Position numbers and translations under genes: made by a program
Assembly (NCBI GenBank): GCA_032622095.1
Contig: CP136069.1
Span: 5,074,976 to 5,138,975, forward strand
Origin: Siphonodentalium dalli
Taxonomy: Eukaryota; Mollusca; Scaphopoda; Gadilida; Siphonodentaliidae
Length of the DNA: 64,000 nt
Direction of reading: 5' to 3'
The notes under the pieces: model-generated
Seen by the model: the letters and a program-made list of their open reading frames with translations, nothing else
What the model was told of the DNA's origin: nothing
Databases searched by the model: none
Shown: in pieces, positions 23,088 through 34,843 of the stretch
How positions within the stretch are numbered: position 1 is the first letter of the stretch
Layout of the letters: each line of letters starts with the position of its first letter

Positions 23088-24305
23088 ATGGGGCATACTT
23101 ACACTGAAGGGGTCACTCTCACCAAAAAAGTGCTGAAGGGTACACAGGTTTTTAAAATGTGCTGAAGGATACACAGGTTGAAAAATTTCGTTCTAAATGA
23201 CGTTTAGTTTTCGTATCTGCCATGATTATTTCTGTTAGAGAATAATTGTTAACGTTCCAACAGCGTTCCAATGAACATTAAAATGAACTGAAAACAAAAT
23301 GCTAATGGGCTCCAGACTTTACGAAACATATTTTAAGTAACGGTGTTATAGTGCCGATCACAAACCATGTGTACCCTTCAGCACATGTTCAAACCCTGTG
23401 TACCCTTCAGCACATGTTCAAACCCTGTGTACCATTCAGCACATGTTCAAACCCAGTGTATACCCTTCAGCACATGTTCAAACCCTGTGTACCCTTCAGC
23501 ACATGTTCAAACCCTGTGTACCCTTCAGCACATGTCCAAACCCTGTGTATCCTTCAGCACATGTTCAAACCATGTGTACGCTTCAGCACATGTTCAAACC
23601 CTGTGTATCCTTCAGCACATGTCCAAACCCTGTGTATCCTTCAGCACATGTTCAAACCATGTGTACCCTTCAGCACATGTTCAAACCCTGTGTACCCTTC
23701 AGCACATGTTCAAACCCTGTGTATACCCTTCAGCACATGTTCAAACCCTGTGTACCCTTCAGCACATGTTCAAACCCTGTGTATCCTTCAGCACATGCCC
23801 AAACCCTGTGTATCCTTCAGCACATGTTCAAACCCTGTGTACGCTTCAGCACATGTTCAAACCCTGTGTACGCTTCAGCACATGTTCAAACCCTGTGTAC
23901 CCTTCAGCACATGTTCAAACTATGTGTACCCTTCAGCACATGTTCAAACCCTGTGTACCCTTCAGCATATGTTCAAACCCTGCGTACCCTTCAGCACATG
24001 TTCAAACCCTGTGTACCCTTCAGCACATGTTCAAACCCTGTGTACCCTTCAGCACATGTTCAAACCCTGTGTACCCTTCGGCACATGTTCAAACCCTGTG
24101 TACCCTTCAGCACATGTTCAAACCCTGTGTACCCTTCAGCACTTTTTTTGGTGAGAGTGACCCCTTCAGCCATACTTACGCTGAAGGGGTCACTCCCACC
24201 AAAAAAAGTGCTGAAGGGTATATACATGTTTCGAAAATGTGCTGAAGGATACACAGGTTTTGAAATCTCGTTGTAAATGACTGTTAGTTTTCATGTCTTC
24301 CATGT
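23088..24305. repeat. Composite element: ~140-bp direct repeats around an inverted minisatellite
   Basis: CATACTTACACTGAAGGGGT and the following ~130 bp (23088-23225) recur as a direct copy at 24169-24305. Each contains two units of the same 29-bp sequence that forms the central array, but in the opposite orientation. AGTGCTGAAGGGT/ACCCTTCAGCACT junctions create hairpins at the array edges, for example about 24130-24222. Subterminal repeats around a minisatellite core recall pearl-type or Helentron-related elements of molluscs; this is only an analogy. Confidence 0.75.
23366..24148. repeat. 29-bp minisatellite, about 27 copies
   Basis: The unit is CCTTCAGCACATGTTCAAAC-CCTGTGTAC with scattered variants (CATGTCC, CGCTTCAG, a TATACCC insertion). 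Long open frames in all three plus frames are a product of the period and lack real protein features. Confidence 0.97.
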
Positions 24306-24960
24306 AGTCTAGTCAATATAGTGATTCAACCTCACACAAATTGCAACAGAATTTCCGTCAGCGCCATAATGTAGAGAAACGTTTACCAAACACCATATAA
24401 AAAGTCCCCAAATGTACCTCATTGCAAACATGTGATTTTTTTGTGACTAAACATTTCTAGTAAAAATTGTGCACCAATCGGATCCAGGCAATTAGGTGAA
24501 AGGACATAAGATTGCAAATGTTTTGATAAAAGCCTGAAATTTTGTATATAGGTACCTGACACCTAACCGATCATTTTAAGATTGGGAGACAACCATATAA
24601 CCCCCATTAGTAATGGTTGCTATGCATCTGTTTCCTCCTTAGCAACGGATAGCTATAATGGGAAATTCCTATTCCTATTCCTATAGACCATGAAACAGGA
24701 TAAAACAGGTTTATGAAGGTTCTTGTATGTCTAATTCATCACAATGAAGCAATTTGAGGAAATAATTCATGTTTAAAGAATGTTTGACAATATTTTTGCA
24801 TGGGATCCAACGTATTTTAAACACAGTGGAAATGTGTTATTATTTTTTGCCTTATATATCGGCTTGAAACAATCATGTCTATGACTTTAAATATTTTCAA
24901 CACCACATACTAATTGAACAAAAAGTGAAGTAAATTACACATAAAGAGCGTTTCGTGATT
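24306..24960. other. No recognisable feature
   Basis: AT-rich DNA. ACATAAAGAGCGTTTCGTGA near 24941 resembles the sequence noted near 14823. Confidence 0.4.
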
Positions 24961-26960
24961 ATTTCTCACAATGAGATGCTTCAATTGCTGCTGGATCGAA
25001 GTAACACGTACCAAATCTATCCACCAACAGGTGTATCAAATCATACAAATAGTGCCCTATGACAAACAGCAGATGTTCCAATTTCCATACTACCAAACTA
25101 GTGTCTAAGTCTATCCAACTAGTATCCCAAACCACCAAAGCATGTAATATCAATCAACTGAGATCACATACCATCGAATGGTGTCCCAAAACTACACATC
25201 AAGAGTCCCAGCTCAACCAAATAACATCCATTACCCTGCATGGAGCCCCACACATATATAGAAGCATATAGAAGAGTGTCGTCTGCTCATGTTTGTCTGG
25301 GGCTCTGTATGGGTGAAATTGTAAAATTGTTAAAGAATGCAAGACAAATTTATTAAAATTGTCAAAAATTGTTAGGCCAATGCATTCTCTTATATATGCG
25401 AGGCGACCTATGGTCGACTCGCATATATAAGAGAATGCATTGGCACAGGGTAAAAATTTAAATCACCATGAATGTCTAAAACCATCTTATTATAAACTCA
25501 AACCTTATACGTAGTGCTCCAAAACATCGAATGTGTGTCATACGCAATTTACCAAATCATCTCAACCATCCAACAAGTTTACCAAACCACGGGACAATCA
25601 TTGGATGGTTTGAGAAACTCATTTGAGTGACAGTCGGATTATCATTTGGGATACTCGATGGATAGCTGTGTACACTACTGTGGTCAAAGACACTGATTGC
25701 ATGGTTTTAGAGACCCAACTGGATGGTTTCAGACACTAGTTGGGTTGTCATAGATACTTCAAATGAACTGAAACACCAGTTGTGTGGTTTGGGGAACTCT
25801 TTGTGATGGCTTGTGGCAAACGACGTGTAGTTTACGACACTGGTTGGGTGGTTGCGGACACCACACGGGTGGTTTGGTGTACTCATTGGTTAGCTTGTGA
25901 CACTCGCTGGGTGGTTTGGGACACTATACTTGGGTCATCTGGGACACTCAAACGGAGGCTTGGGAAACATATGGGTTAGTTTAAGACTCTTGGTGGATGG
26001 CATGGTACACTGATTGGATGGTCCGAGTATGGACAACTTATTTTGTGAATAAGGATAACCCATTTGGTGGTTATGGACACTACCTGATTGGTGGATGGCA
26101 TGGTACACTGATTGGATGGTCCGAGTATGGAACACTTATTTTGTGAATAAGGATAACCCATTTGGTGGTTAGGGACACTACCTGATTGGTTTGGAGCACT
26201 CGTGTGGTTTCAGAGACCCGTTAGACTGTTGGGACACTACATATGTGATATGTGACACACTTTGTGTGGTTTGGGCCACTTAATTTATAGTTTTGGACAG
26301 TCATATTGTGGTTTGTGTCAACGGTTGACTGTTTTGGGATACTATGTGCGTGGTTGGTGACACCCAGTGTGTGGTTTGGAGTATGCATCGGGTGACATGG
26401 AACACGTATTGTGTGGATAGGACACCCTGCGCATGGGTTGTTGGGGACACTACCTGTGTGTTTTGGGCCACCCATAGGGTGGTTTGTGAAATCATGGTAT
26501 GGTTCGGGACACCATTCAGGGTGGTTTGTGAAATCATGGCATGGTTCGGGACACCATTCAGGGTGGTTTGTGAAATCACGGTATGGTTCGGGACACCATT
26601 CAGGGGGGATTGTGAAATCACGGTATGGTTCGGGACACCATTCAGGGTGGATTGTGAAATCACGGTATGGTTCGGGACACCATTCAGGGTGGATTGGTCC
26701 ACTCATTTGATCGTTTAGAACATCTGTTGGGTGGTTTATGGACACCCTTTGTATGTTTTAGGACGCGGGTTGTGTGAATATGAACAGACATTTTGGATGG
26801 TTTGGCACACTCACTTGATGACATGGGCACTTTTGTGGTTTGGAACACTCAGTGTGCAGATTGCCCCTCGTTGTGTGGTTCGAAACTCTACGTGTGTGAC
26901 CCCCCCAAGCTCATGCGTGACATCAAACATGCTGAATCTGATTCCGATTTTCTGACCTCA
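24961..26960. repeat. Degenerate ~25-30-bp minisatellite in two orientations
   Basis: From about 25080 to 25220 the unit reads like ATCCCAAACCACCAA. From about 25580 to 26900 it is inverted, GGTGGTTTGGGACACT. Units are strongly diverged. Within it a 42-bp unit (GGGTGGTTTGTGAAATCATG then GTATGGTTCGGGACACCATT) is repeated exactly five times at 26477-26690, and a ~125-bp segment (GGTTATGGACACTACCTGAT then GGTGGATGGC) is duplicated at 25985-26180. A hairpin-bearing element is inserted at 25236-25455. Confidence 0.75.
25236..25455. mobile_element. Hairpin-bearing element related to the 49.9/51.6-kb copies
   Basis: It starts CCCTGCATGGAGCCCC and continues with ACACATATATAGAAGCATAT, ending in the 67-bp hairpin module (25377-25443) and GGCACAGGG. 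The same order, inverted, is seen at 50024-50240 and 51667-51885. Its exact ends and target duplication are unclear. Confidence 0.6.
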
Positions 26961-26989
26961 CACACTGCCATTGGTGAGGCCCCACATAT

Positions 26990-27830
26990 GGGGCGCCATC
27001 CCTGCAAATATTCGTTTTCGGATATATCTCCTTGGATCCAAGCAGATATCTGCTCGCATTATGGAGATATCTCCTCGGTTTCAATGAGATATCTGCTTGG
27101 AATATGGAGATATCTCCTCGGAAACATTTTCAAGGAGATATCTCCTTGAAACCGAGGAGATATATCCATAATGCGAGCAGATATCTGCTTGGATCCAAGG
27201 AGATATCTTGTTGGATCCAAGTAGATATCTGCTCGCATTATGGAGATATCTCCTTGAAATATGTTCAAGTAGATATCTCCTTGGATCCAAGCAGATATCT
27301 GCTCTGATTATGGAGATATCTGCTTGAAAAATATTTCAAGGAGATATCTCCATATTCCGAGCAGATATCTGCTTGGGTGTATTTCGAAAAAATGGAAAAA
27401 AACGTATATGTACTGTGGAGAAATCATTAATATTTCATGGCCGCGGTTTTCCAAGGAGATATCTCCACAATCCAAGCAGATATCTGCTTGGAATATTTTC
27501 AAGGAGATATCTGCTTGGAATATGGAGATATCTCCTTGGGTCCAAGGAGATATCTCGTTGAAAACTATTTCAAGGAGATATCTCCATAATCCGAGCAGAT
27601 ATCTGCTTGGATTATGGAGATATCTCCTCGGTTTCAAGGAGATATCTCGTTGGAAATATTTCAAGCAGATATCTCGTAGTTGCGAGGAGTTATCTCCATA
27701 ATCCAAGCAGATATCTCCTTGGATCCAAGGAGATATCTCCATAATGGACCATATTCCAAGCTGATATCTACTAGGAATTGCAAACCGAGGAGATATATCC
27801 GAAAACGAATATTTGCAGGGATGGCGCCCC
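26990..27830. mobile_element. Array of self-palindromic GATATC units inside 42-bp inverted ends
   Basis: The perfect inverted ends read GGGGCGCCATCCCTGCAAAT... at 26990-27031 and its complement at 27789-27830. The interior consists almost entirely of units such as AAGGAGATATCTCCTTGG and AAGCAGATATCTGCTTGG, each its own reverse complement and centred on GATATC, spaced about 20-40 bp. One short unique insert (about 27375-27450) interrupts it. No coding potential is expected from such an array. Confidence 0.85.
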
Positions 27831-27995
27831 ATACCCATGCATATGGCTGTTAACTGGTATTCCGTATTCCACCCTCTGTGTTAAGTGGTATTCCGTATTC
27901 CATGGGGTTGGGGTGGGGGCCTCATTGGTGCCTCGTTAACGAATGACACCGTCGTGGTAGGAGAGGATACATATATCCCTGTTCTTCTCTGATAT

Positions 27996-28443
27996 ATGAT
28001 GAAACTGATGTTTGCAGTATTTTCTGTGCCAAAGGTGAATGTCAAGAAGAATCAGCCAAACAGTTGGGACATTGGTCAAATTAAGAAACATCTGTCGGTA
28101 CCCATATGTGACAATATCTTATTTATCCACGCGGTTTTAGGTAGCGACACAACATCGAGACTATTTGGAATTCTTGAATAAATTTCTGCACAATGATTTC
28201 CGCTAATATACCGCTGTATTCAATAATATAAATGCGACCAGTGATGAAATCATAGATGCAGACGAAAATGTCCAGGAAATTCTCTACAATGATGATACTG
28301 ACATTAATCTCAATGTTTTCTGCGAAAGGAATGGAACGGCATCTTCGCACATTGAGCCGCGACAACTTCCACCAGCTTCTGGGGCTGCAAAATATCACAG
28401 CCTCATGCAGAGTATATTGCCAGATCCAGCGCTGAAGGGTTGA
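27996..28443 (+). pseudogene. Broken gene fragment of a repetitive uncharacterised protein family
   Basis: Part 1 (27996-28181) encodes NILFIHAVLGSDTTSRLFGI, resembling an HAxTGxDTTS motif that I recall in uncharacterised, repeat-associated invertebrate proteins. After a one-base frame shift near 28175 and a stop at 28204, the second frame (28207-28443) continues with an acidic linker and PRQLPPASGAAKYHSL, a second motif I associate with the same family. I do not know the biochemical function. Both breaks are in conserved parts, so it is a pseudogene. Confidence 0.55.
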
Positions 28444-28471
28444 TCCGATGATTTAGACATGGTCACTGCAA

Positions 28472-28742
28472 TATAACTCAGGATTTATTGAGAAATATCC
28501 GTATGAGTCTTCTGTAAGTTCTGGATATGATAATAGTAAATCCCGGGTATAAATTAACTGCAAAATAACACCTTTTTAGACTCATGAGATATATTATTGT
28601 GCAAATATAATGTTTGCACAATAATATATCTCATGAGTCGAAAAAGGTGTTATTTTGCAGTTAATTTATACCCAGGATTTACTATTATCATATCAAATAA
28701 CTCATTCGGCTATTTCTCAATATAATTATCCTGAGTTCTATA
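28472..28742. repeat. Foldback element: 171-bp near-perfect palindrome within a looser 270-bp one
   Basis: The core 28524-28694 has ~80-bp arms (GATATGATAATAGTAAATCC ... ATTTACTATTATCATATC) with a spacer of about eight bases at TATAATG. Outer blocks AACTCAGGAT and ATCCTGAGTT also pair. Only a handful of mismatches are in the core arms. Confidence 0.9.
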
Positions 28743-28789
28743 TATAGACAATACGAACAACATGATAACTCTTTGTTTGTGATTGTCTT

Positions 28790-29150
28790 TCGTTTGTCAT
28801 AAGTTTAAGACACTCTTTTATTCAAAAATACCATGTGATGTGGCTAAAACCTTTATATGAACAATCTCAACATTAGCCAACACACAATGTGAGAGATGAT
28901 ATCAAACTTTAGCCGACTAAGATGAATTAAATTGACTAAATGGTGAAATCACATGTTTTGGAAAAAATAAACGCTCTCTATATAAAACAAACTAAGCCAT
29001 TCCCTATATTAAAAAAAACCATGTAATGTGTTTAAAATCTGTATGACAATATTGCACAAATTATGAGATATTTTATCAAACTTTAGCCCCCCTAAAATAG
29101 CTACCAAGTCATATTTCACAATTGTGAAACGCTCTCTACGTGTATATACA
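28790..29150. repeat. Two diverged ~165-bp tandem units
   Basis: Both units contain ATATTTTATCAAACTTTAGC or its variant, a CATGTRATGTG block and CGCTCTCT near their ends. Confidence 0.55.
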
Positions 29151-30480
29151 AACACTAGGGCAAAAACCAGTTTGGCGACCTCAATTTTTTTGTATACTGG
29201 ACTATATGGGCGTAATATTCAAAGAATTATGGAGTAATTACCAAATAAAATGATTGCTATCATAACGATGGTCTACGCGGTTCACCACCGCACTATTGTG
29301 ATCTCCGTTTATTGATACCAATCGCACACCCACCTGTTGGCTATTTTAGGAAACGTGACGAGTTCAACTCCGCTTTGATTGTAAACAACAGTTTGTGTGA
29401 ACGTGTCTTATAAGATGGATGTTATATACGAGGTTTGTAGCTCAATTATTACCAAATTTCTTCTCAGACATGTTGAACTGTATATTTACCAATCGATTGT
29501 CGTTTTCCTGTTTCTTGATTGGTGTTTTATTTCGCAGAAACTTTTGATGAAAAAGTAGTCGCTGACAGTCCTCTGTCACGCTGTCAACTTTAGTACAGTC
29601 GCGACCAAAATACATTGCCGTCTCAATCTCGTTGTGCATAGTTCATTGTTGTAGCAAAGCACTCCTTTAATCTAGCGAAAGGGTACATACATATGTACGG
29701 TATGATATAAGCACTTATATGGATTTTCAATTACATGTATGGCTTTACCCCAATACGATAAATTTTCAAAAGGTACCAACTTTTTACTGGGAAAGCAATG
29801 GCGAAATGTTGTTTAGAACATTTTGAAGTTATACAAAACCTTCCAACTTCAAAATCATAGCTGTTAAAATCAGCTGGTCCAGTGTTTGATTGTTGTTGTT
29901 GTTGTTTTCTGTAATCACTCTAACGTTGATTTAAAGTCTCCGGCGGATCCAGGAAATTTGAAAAGGGGGGGCGCTATGTATTATTATATCTATGATGGGT
30001 AGCACGAGAGGGGGGGTTTAACCCCCTTGTCGTTAGAGCCCGAAGCCGCCATTGCACGCCGCTGTCGCCAGCCATATTGGCCACAAGCCATATTATCTCT
30101 AACGCCGGCCGCTTGAAAAAATCCCAGCCGCCGGAATTGTATAATGGCTGAGCCGTGCGCATGGACTTATATGTTAAGGACAACTGTACTGCGAATCGCA
30201 AATAACTAAGCCGCATTGCCTAATATTGGCATACTCGTATGGACACGGTATGGTTGTTACACTATCAGAACACCCGGGGCCTCTCATTGTGGAATAGACT
30301 ATTCCAATGCATGCTTTCCGCATCCATTCAGTATTGAAAGGGTAAAATGTTTATTTCGACACGACTCAGTCTCAGACATCGCTGACATTTGTCAATATAC
30401 CGGTATGCACATAACCTGTAGAAAAGAATAGAAAATACTGGTAGTTCGAAATATTATATATCAATACTAACTGATGTGCC
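29151..30480. other. No recognisable gene
   Basis: A (TTG)n tract is at 29888-29905. Minus-strand frames of 65 and 80 codons (29442 and 29974) have no motif that I recognise. Confidence 0.4.
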
Positions 30481-31130
30481 CGACGTTGTCCGGGCTATTC
30501 AAAAACCAAATTTCAAGTCGATAGCTCTACCAAGCCCGACGTTGTCCGTGCTATTCAAAAACCAAATTTCAAGTCGATAGCTCTACCCGTTTCCGAGATC
30601 TGGTCTGCGCATGCGCGAAGCTGGCGTCGCACAGGCTCGGCGACCCGATAAAATTCATATCCAGGGCAAGATACATTCACATACCAAATTTCAAGTCGAT
30701 AGCTCCACCCGTTTCCGAGATCTCGTCTGCGCATGCGCGAAGCTGGCGTCGCACAGGCTCGGCGACCCGATAAAATTCGTATCCGGGACAAGATACATTC
30801 ACATAGCAAATTTCAAGTCGATAGCTCCACCCGTTTCCGAGATCTCGCATGCGCGAAGCGGGCGTCGCACGAGCTCGACGACCCGATAAAATTTGTATCC
30901 GGGGCAAGATACATTCACATAGCAAATTTCAAGTCGATAGCTCCACCCGTTTCCGAGATCTCGTCTGCGCATGCGCGAAGCGGGCGCCGCACGGGCTCGC
31001 CAATACGACGTTGACGACCGCCTGGTCAAACTACACACACGTACCAAGTTTCGTCCCGATCGGTCGAGAATCGTAGAGTTGTATAAATGACATACATGCA
31101 GACAGACAGAGGTCTTCAAAATATATACAT
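30481..31130. repeat. CpG-rich tandem repeat (four 116-122-bp units) with a dispersed-element tail
   Basis: CCCGTTTCCGAGATCT recurs at 30586, 30708, 30830 and 30946. Each unit contains GCGCATGCGCGAAGC and a CGGCGACCCGATAAAATT block, far richer in CpG than the surroundings. The left edge GATGTGCCCGACGTTGTCCG also starts the repeat at 53121. The tail ATGCAGACAGACAGAGGTCT resembles the 3' ends of retroposed invertebrate repeats. Confidence 0.8.
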
Positions 31131-32790
31131 GTAGGAGACTATCGGATTCAGCATTCAATGATGCATGCATATATTGCAAGATGCCAGTGATGATAGCCGT
31201 CTGAAGTCGACAGAAGTCCCAATGTAACTTATACCGATTATATAGATGGGAAACTACACAGTACATCCCTGCCAGTCCTTTACTGAGTCCTTCGTGTATT
31301 TCGCCATAATGCCCAACACCAAGAATACGCCTGGTCTGGAATTCTACGGGTTCACAACAAACGCCAAAACAAGCAGGTGTCTATAACCGGCAATTAGGAA
31401 CATTTCGGAAACGAAATACGCTGAATGATAACGTTTCAGCCGGTGAGCGGCCATATTTCATCAGCCACGAACGTCGCGACTGAGCCGGCTTAGCTAGATA
31501 ACCAGCCACGAAAATTGGTCGAGCCAGCCGTGAAAACTAGTTGTCGTGGCTTCGGAGTCTACTTCTCGTAGGTGGGGGTCCGGGAGACCTTCCCCGGGAA
31601 ATTTTGCGTATACTACATTCAAAACGACGCGTTTTCCTGTGTTCTGGACCCTGTTTATATTGCTTTATATTAGGCCTATATGGAACGAGTGACAATAACA
31701 TTCAGTACAATTACGGTATACTATGGAAGGTTAGTGATGGAAGATCAAAGCTTCTTTGAACAGTGAACTTATCTTCTGAAAGTCTGTGCAAATGTGAATT
31801 ATCTGGGCGACATGATGATTTTGGCGCACCAGACATGCCCATGGATAAACCCCGGAATCACTGGGTCGCCTATGGTTTGGGCTGGTGCATGGGAGAATAT
31901 TTTGTAATTCAGAATGAATAATCGCAAAATCATGGCTTCTAGACAGTACTAGTATAGAGGTGTTTCGGCTGGTAATACAATACATCTATCCAACCACTTA
32001 ATTCCTCCATAGACCATGCTGAATTTTTCAGTTTTACTTCTAATAGCCATCAGCTTCATGATACACCAGCAAAATAAGTCACCAATACAAGCCAAACGGG
32101 TGGTCCGATCACACTCTAATCAAGAACTCGTTTTATTAGTATAAACACAGTTTTCACCAAATAAATATCTGACATGGAACTGATTAACTAGTATTCCAAT
32201 CCCCTATTCATCTACATTCTGGTTGCATCCATAATGTTAATTAAAATATTGTATGTAAATTAAATCTGTTGTGTAAATGTTTGGGTTATGAATAAATATA
32301 TGTTCAGCCAATCAACTGACTAATGACGATAATGACACATGTAAACCGATGTTTTGAAGGACGAGTTCGTGTCAGACATTTTTTTATTAAGCAATGGCAG
32401 ATGAGTATTTGTTGTGACCTGAAGATGTCTTGTTATCACACATTTGTTCCAATTAGGGTGGCACAACATGTGATGGAAGATATAACCAATTTTAATATAC
32501 CATTGAAAACGAACCATCATTGTTATTCTATAATAATATACTATGTACGGTACATGTACGGTATACCATATAGCAGTATGGCGTATGTGCCTTTAGATAA
32601 TCTCTTTACGATGATACTGCCGCCAGTGCATTTTATAGTCCAGGCGTTGATTGGACTACCGGTACATTGTATAACCTAGAGTGCACTGTAGACGACTCAT
32701 GTTTATCATTCATTTGTTCTTTACATATACATGTATGTACATGTAGATGGAATTGTCTAAATTTTGACTCCACTTTTAGAATTGCTATAT
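31131..32790. other. No recognisable gene
   Basis: Unique-looking DNA. GTACATGTACGG-type palindromic motifs are scattered near 32545 and 32735. Confidence 0.4.
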
Positions 32791-33230
32791 TTATGTTTGA
32801 TAGAAATATTCAGTGTTGAAACTTCGGGCGCCCACAACTTGGTGCCGGGCGAGATATTTTCCGACACTCCGATACAAAATGTCGCAGAAATTGTTTGCTC
32901 TGCGTGGCGAAAAATAGCCAGCGGGCCTTCATCTCAGGATGTTGGATTCGCCCCTTGCATGGCTATACATATCGCATGGAATACCAAATTGAAGTCATTT
33001 CAACCCACAGTTAAAAAAAATATACGTTTGAGTAATGTACATGTAAAACATATAAACTGCTGTATTTGCATGCACGTTAGCAATATTCAGTGCGGAATCT
33101 TCGGGCCCCCGAGACAAATGGCGCCAGGACACCTCGCAAAAATTCCTTGCTCTGGCGAAAATAGGGGGGGGGGTGCGCGCCAGGGGCCCTTGGATCCATC
33201 CGCCCTTGGGTCCCTTTAAGGTAGCTTTCC
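32791..33230. repeat. Two diverged copies of a ~250-bp segment
   Basis: ATTCAGTGTTGAAACTTCGG (32807) and ATTCAGTGCGGAATCTTCGG (33085) begin similar stretches that share TTGCTCTG and GGCGAAAATAG. The 151-codon plus frame across both is a consequence of the repeat and has no recognisable domain. Confidence 0.45.
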
Positions 33231-33673
33231 CTCAACCAAATTTCCCCTTTGACATATTCTCCTACCCGATCCACAGATTAATGCCTACAAAACATGTGTA
33301 TATCTGCCACTAAATAAAACCAACATGGAGCAATAAACAAAGATTATTTTAATTGCCCGCTAATGCTGATCACTAGTGAACCATTTGGCAGGAAAAAATA
33401 ACTATGCTGTTCAACTTGTATTATTTTATATAACATGCATGTATCTCACATTAGCTGTATAAAACTCTGTTTTCATTACTGTTTAATTTAGGTATATATA
33501 TTTATAAAATAAACACAAATATAAACTCATATAATTACATAATCTTCATCATACTAGTAAATATTAAATAAAAGGATGAAAATCAATTAAACATTTTTTA
33601 ACATGACTTATGACATGAACATACCGCATACCTCCTGCAAAAAAATTACCAGATGGCCCATTTTCAAAAATTG
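33231..33673. other. AT-rich DNA, no feature seen
   Basis: No open frame of note, no hairpin or tandem structure. Confidence 0.4.
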
Positions 33674-33714
33674 ACAGGTCTATGGGAGGCCAAATTCACT
33701 TTTAATACTTTTTT

Positions 33715-34177
33715 GCGCTTAAGACAATTATTTTTGCTTAAGGACAGTTATTTGCGCTTAACTACAATTATTTGCACTTAAGCATAATTTAAGTGTAAAA
33801 CATTGCACTTAATATTTGAGCTTAAGCACAATTATATGAGCTTAAGCCCAAATATTTGTATTAAGCTAAAATATGTACATTTCATTCCCCATCAATATAC
33901 TGTATATCTTCCCTCAAAAATAATATAAGCTTCCCCTTGTTTGAATTTCTAATGTGTGGAGGACTCTGCCAATATCAACAGGGTGTGTTAGGTAATGGTT
34001 TTTAATTTCCTTATTTGCGCTTAAGTGCAAATAATTGTGCTTAAGCATAAATAGCTTATTTGTGCTTAAGCGTAATGATATTATTTCTGCTTAAGCACAA
34101 TTTGTGCTTAAGCGCAAATAATTGAGCTGTGCTTAAGCGCAAATAATTGAGCTGTGCTTAAGCCCAAATAATTGAGC
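33715..34177. repeat. Tandem GCTTAAGCRCAAATA-type units
   Basis: About 20-bp units built on the palindrome GCTTAAGC alternate with ACAATTATTTG. They are degenerate at the left, tighter at the right (34080-34177), where GAGCTGTGCTTAAGCGCAAA is repeated. Confidence 0.8.
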
Positions 34178-34181
34178 TTAA

Positions 34182-34649
34182 AGGTACTCAACCCGTAAAG
34201 AGGGTCCCCATCTCAACAGATTCCAACAACAACAATCCGATCAGAGGGTCCTATATTACTATTTCTTTGGCTTTGGGGGTAAAAAATATTTGATTCGAGT
34301 CGAGGAACCCATCAAACAAAGCTCAGAGTTATTAGATATTGATTTTTGAAAATTCTTATGTTCTCGAGATGAGTACTTATAACTGCCGTCAATTTGGTAA
34401 CATGCTCGAGATTTTACGCCAAAATTCTATTCAAACAGACAAGGATGGATAACTCTATAATCAAGTGGTAATAATTGACTACGTACTGGGCAGTAAGAAT
34501 TCCCGATAATGAAAAATAATAGATTTCTAAAATCGATATCTAACAAATCTGAGCTTTGATGGGTGACTTCCTCGACTCGAATCAAATTTTTTTGACCCCC
34601 GAAGCCATTGAAATAGTAATTGAGAGGAGTTTTATCGGGTTGAGTACCT
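34182..34649. mobile_element. Nested TTAA-flanked MITE
   Basis: Inverted ends AGGTACTCAACCCG and CGGGTTGAGTACCT are perfect, with TTAA on both sides (34178-34181, 34650-34653). The flanking array is rich in TTAA, which explains the target. TTAA duplication fits piggyBac or Kolobok; the ends do not resemble the CCCTTT families elsewhere in this window. No transposase. Confidence 0.8.
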
Positions 34650-34843
34650 TTAAGCGCAAATAATTATTAAAAGTGAATTTGGCCTCCCATACAGGTCTGA
34701 TGGTGCTACAAAATTGTCAACATCCTTAAATTAACCGTTCGAATTGTAAAAATTAGTAGTATACATGTATATGTACATGTACCAGTACATGTAACGTAAT
34801 TAATGATTCCTTGACTTTATCTACTTGTGTTACCATACATGTA

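Larger units (their letters stand above)
33682..34690. mobile_element. Non-autonomous element with perfect 8-bp target duplication
   Basis: Ends ATGGGAGGCCAAATTCACTT and its complement are flanked on both sides by ACAGGTCT (33674-33681, 34691-34698). An 8-bp duplication suggests hAT, although the terminal bases are not typical. The interior is a tandem array of GCTTAAGCGCAAATAATT-like units plus a nested TTAA element. A further end of this family is at 58374-58470. Confidence 0.7.

Noticed and set aside
23366-24148. Resemblance of spaced short repeats to a CRISPR array
   Set aside because: Units are contiguous without unique spacers, and the window is eukaryotic. The same applies to the arrays at 57241 and 63318.
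23351-24276. Plus-strand open frames of 267-292 codons
   Set aside because: Same sequence read in three frames of a 29-bp minisatellite. No start context, domain or codon bias.
26221-26745. 174-codon minus and 124-codon plus frames
   Set aside because: Product of the 42-bp repeat, whose length is a multiple of three. No recognisable protein.
29442-29639. 65-codon minus-strand frame with charged residues
   Set aside because: Composition is plausible, but I see no family resemblance, start context or splice sites to support it.
30555-31266. Several overlapping 80-155-codon frames on both strands
   Set aside because: All follow the 122-bp CpG-rich tandem units; the same peptide recurs in different frames.
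32764-33219. 151-codon plus-strand frame
   Set aside because: It spans two diverged copies of a repeat and a G run, and shows no domain.
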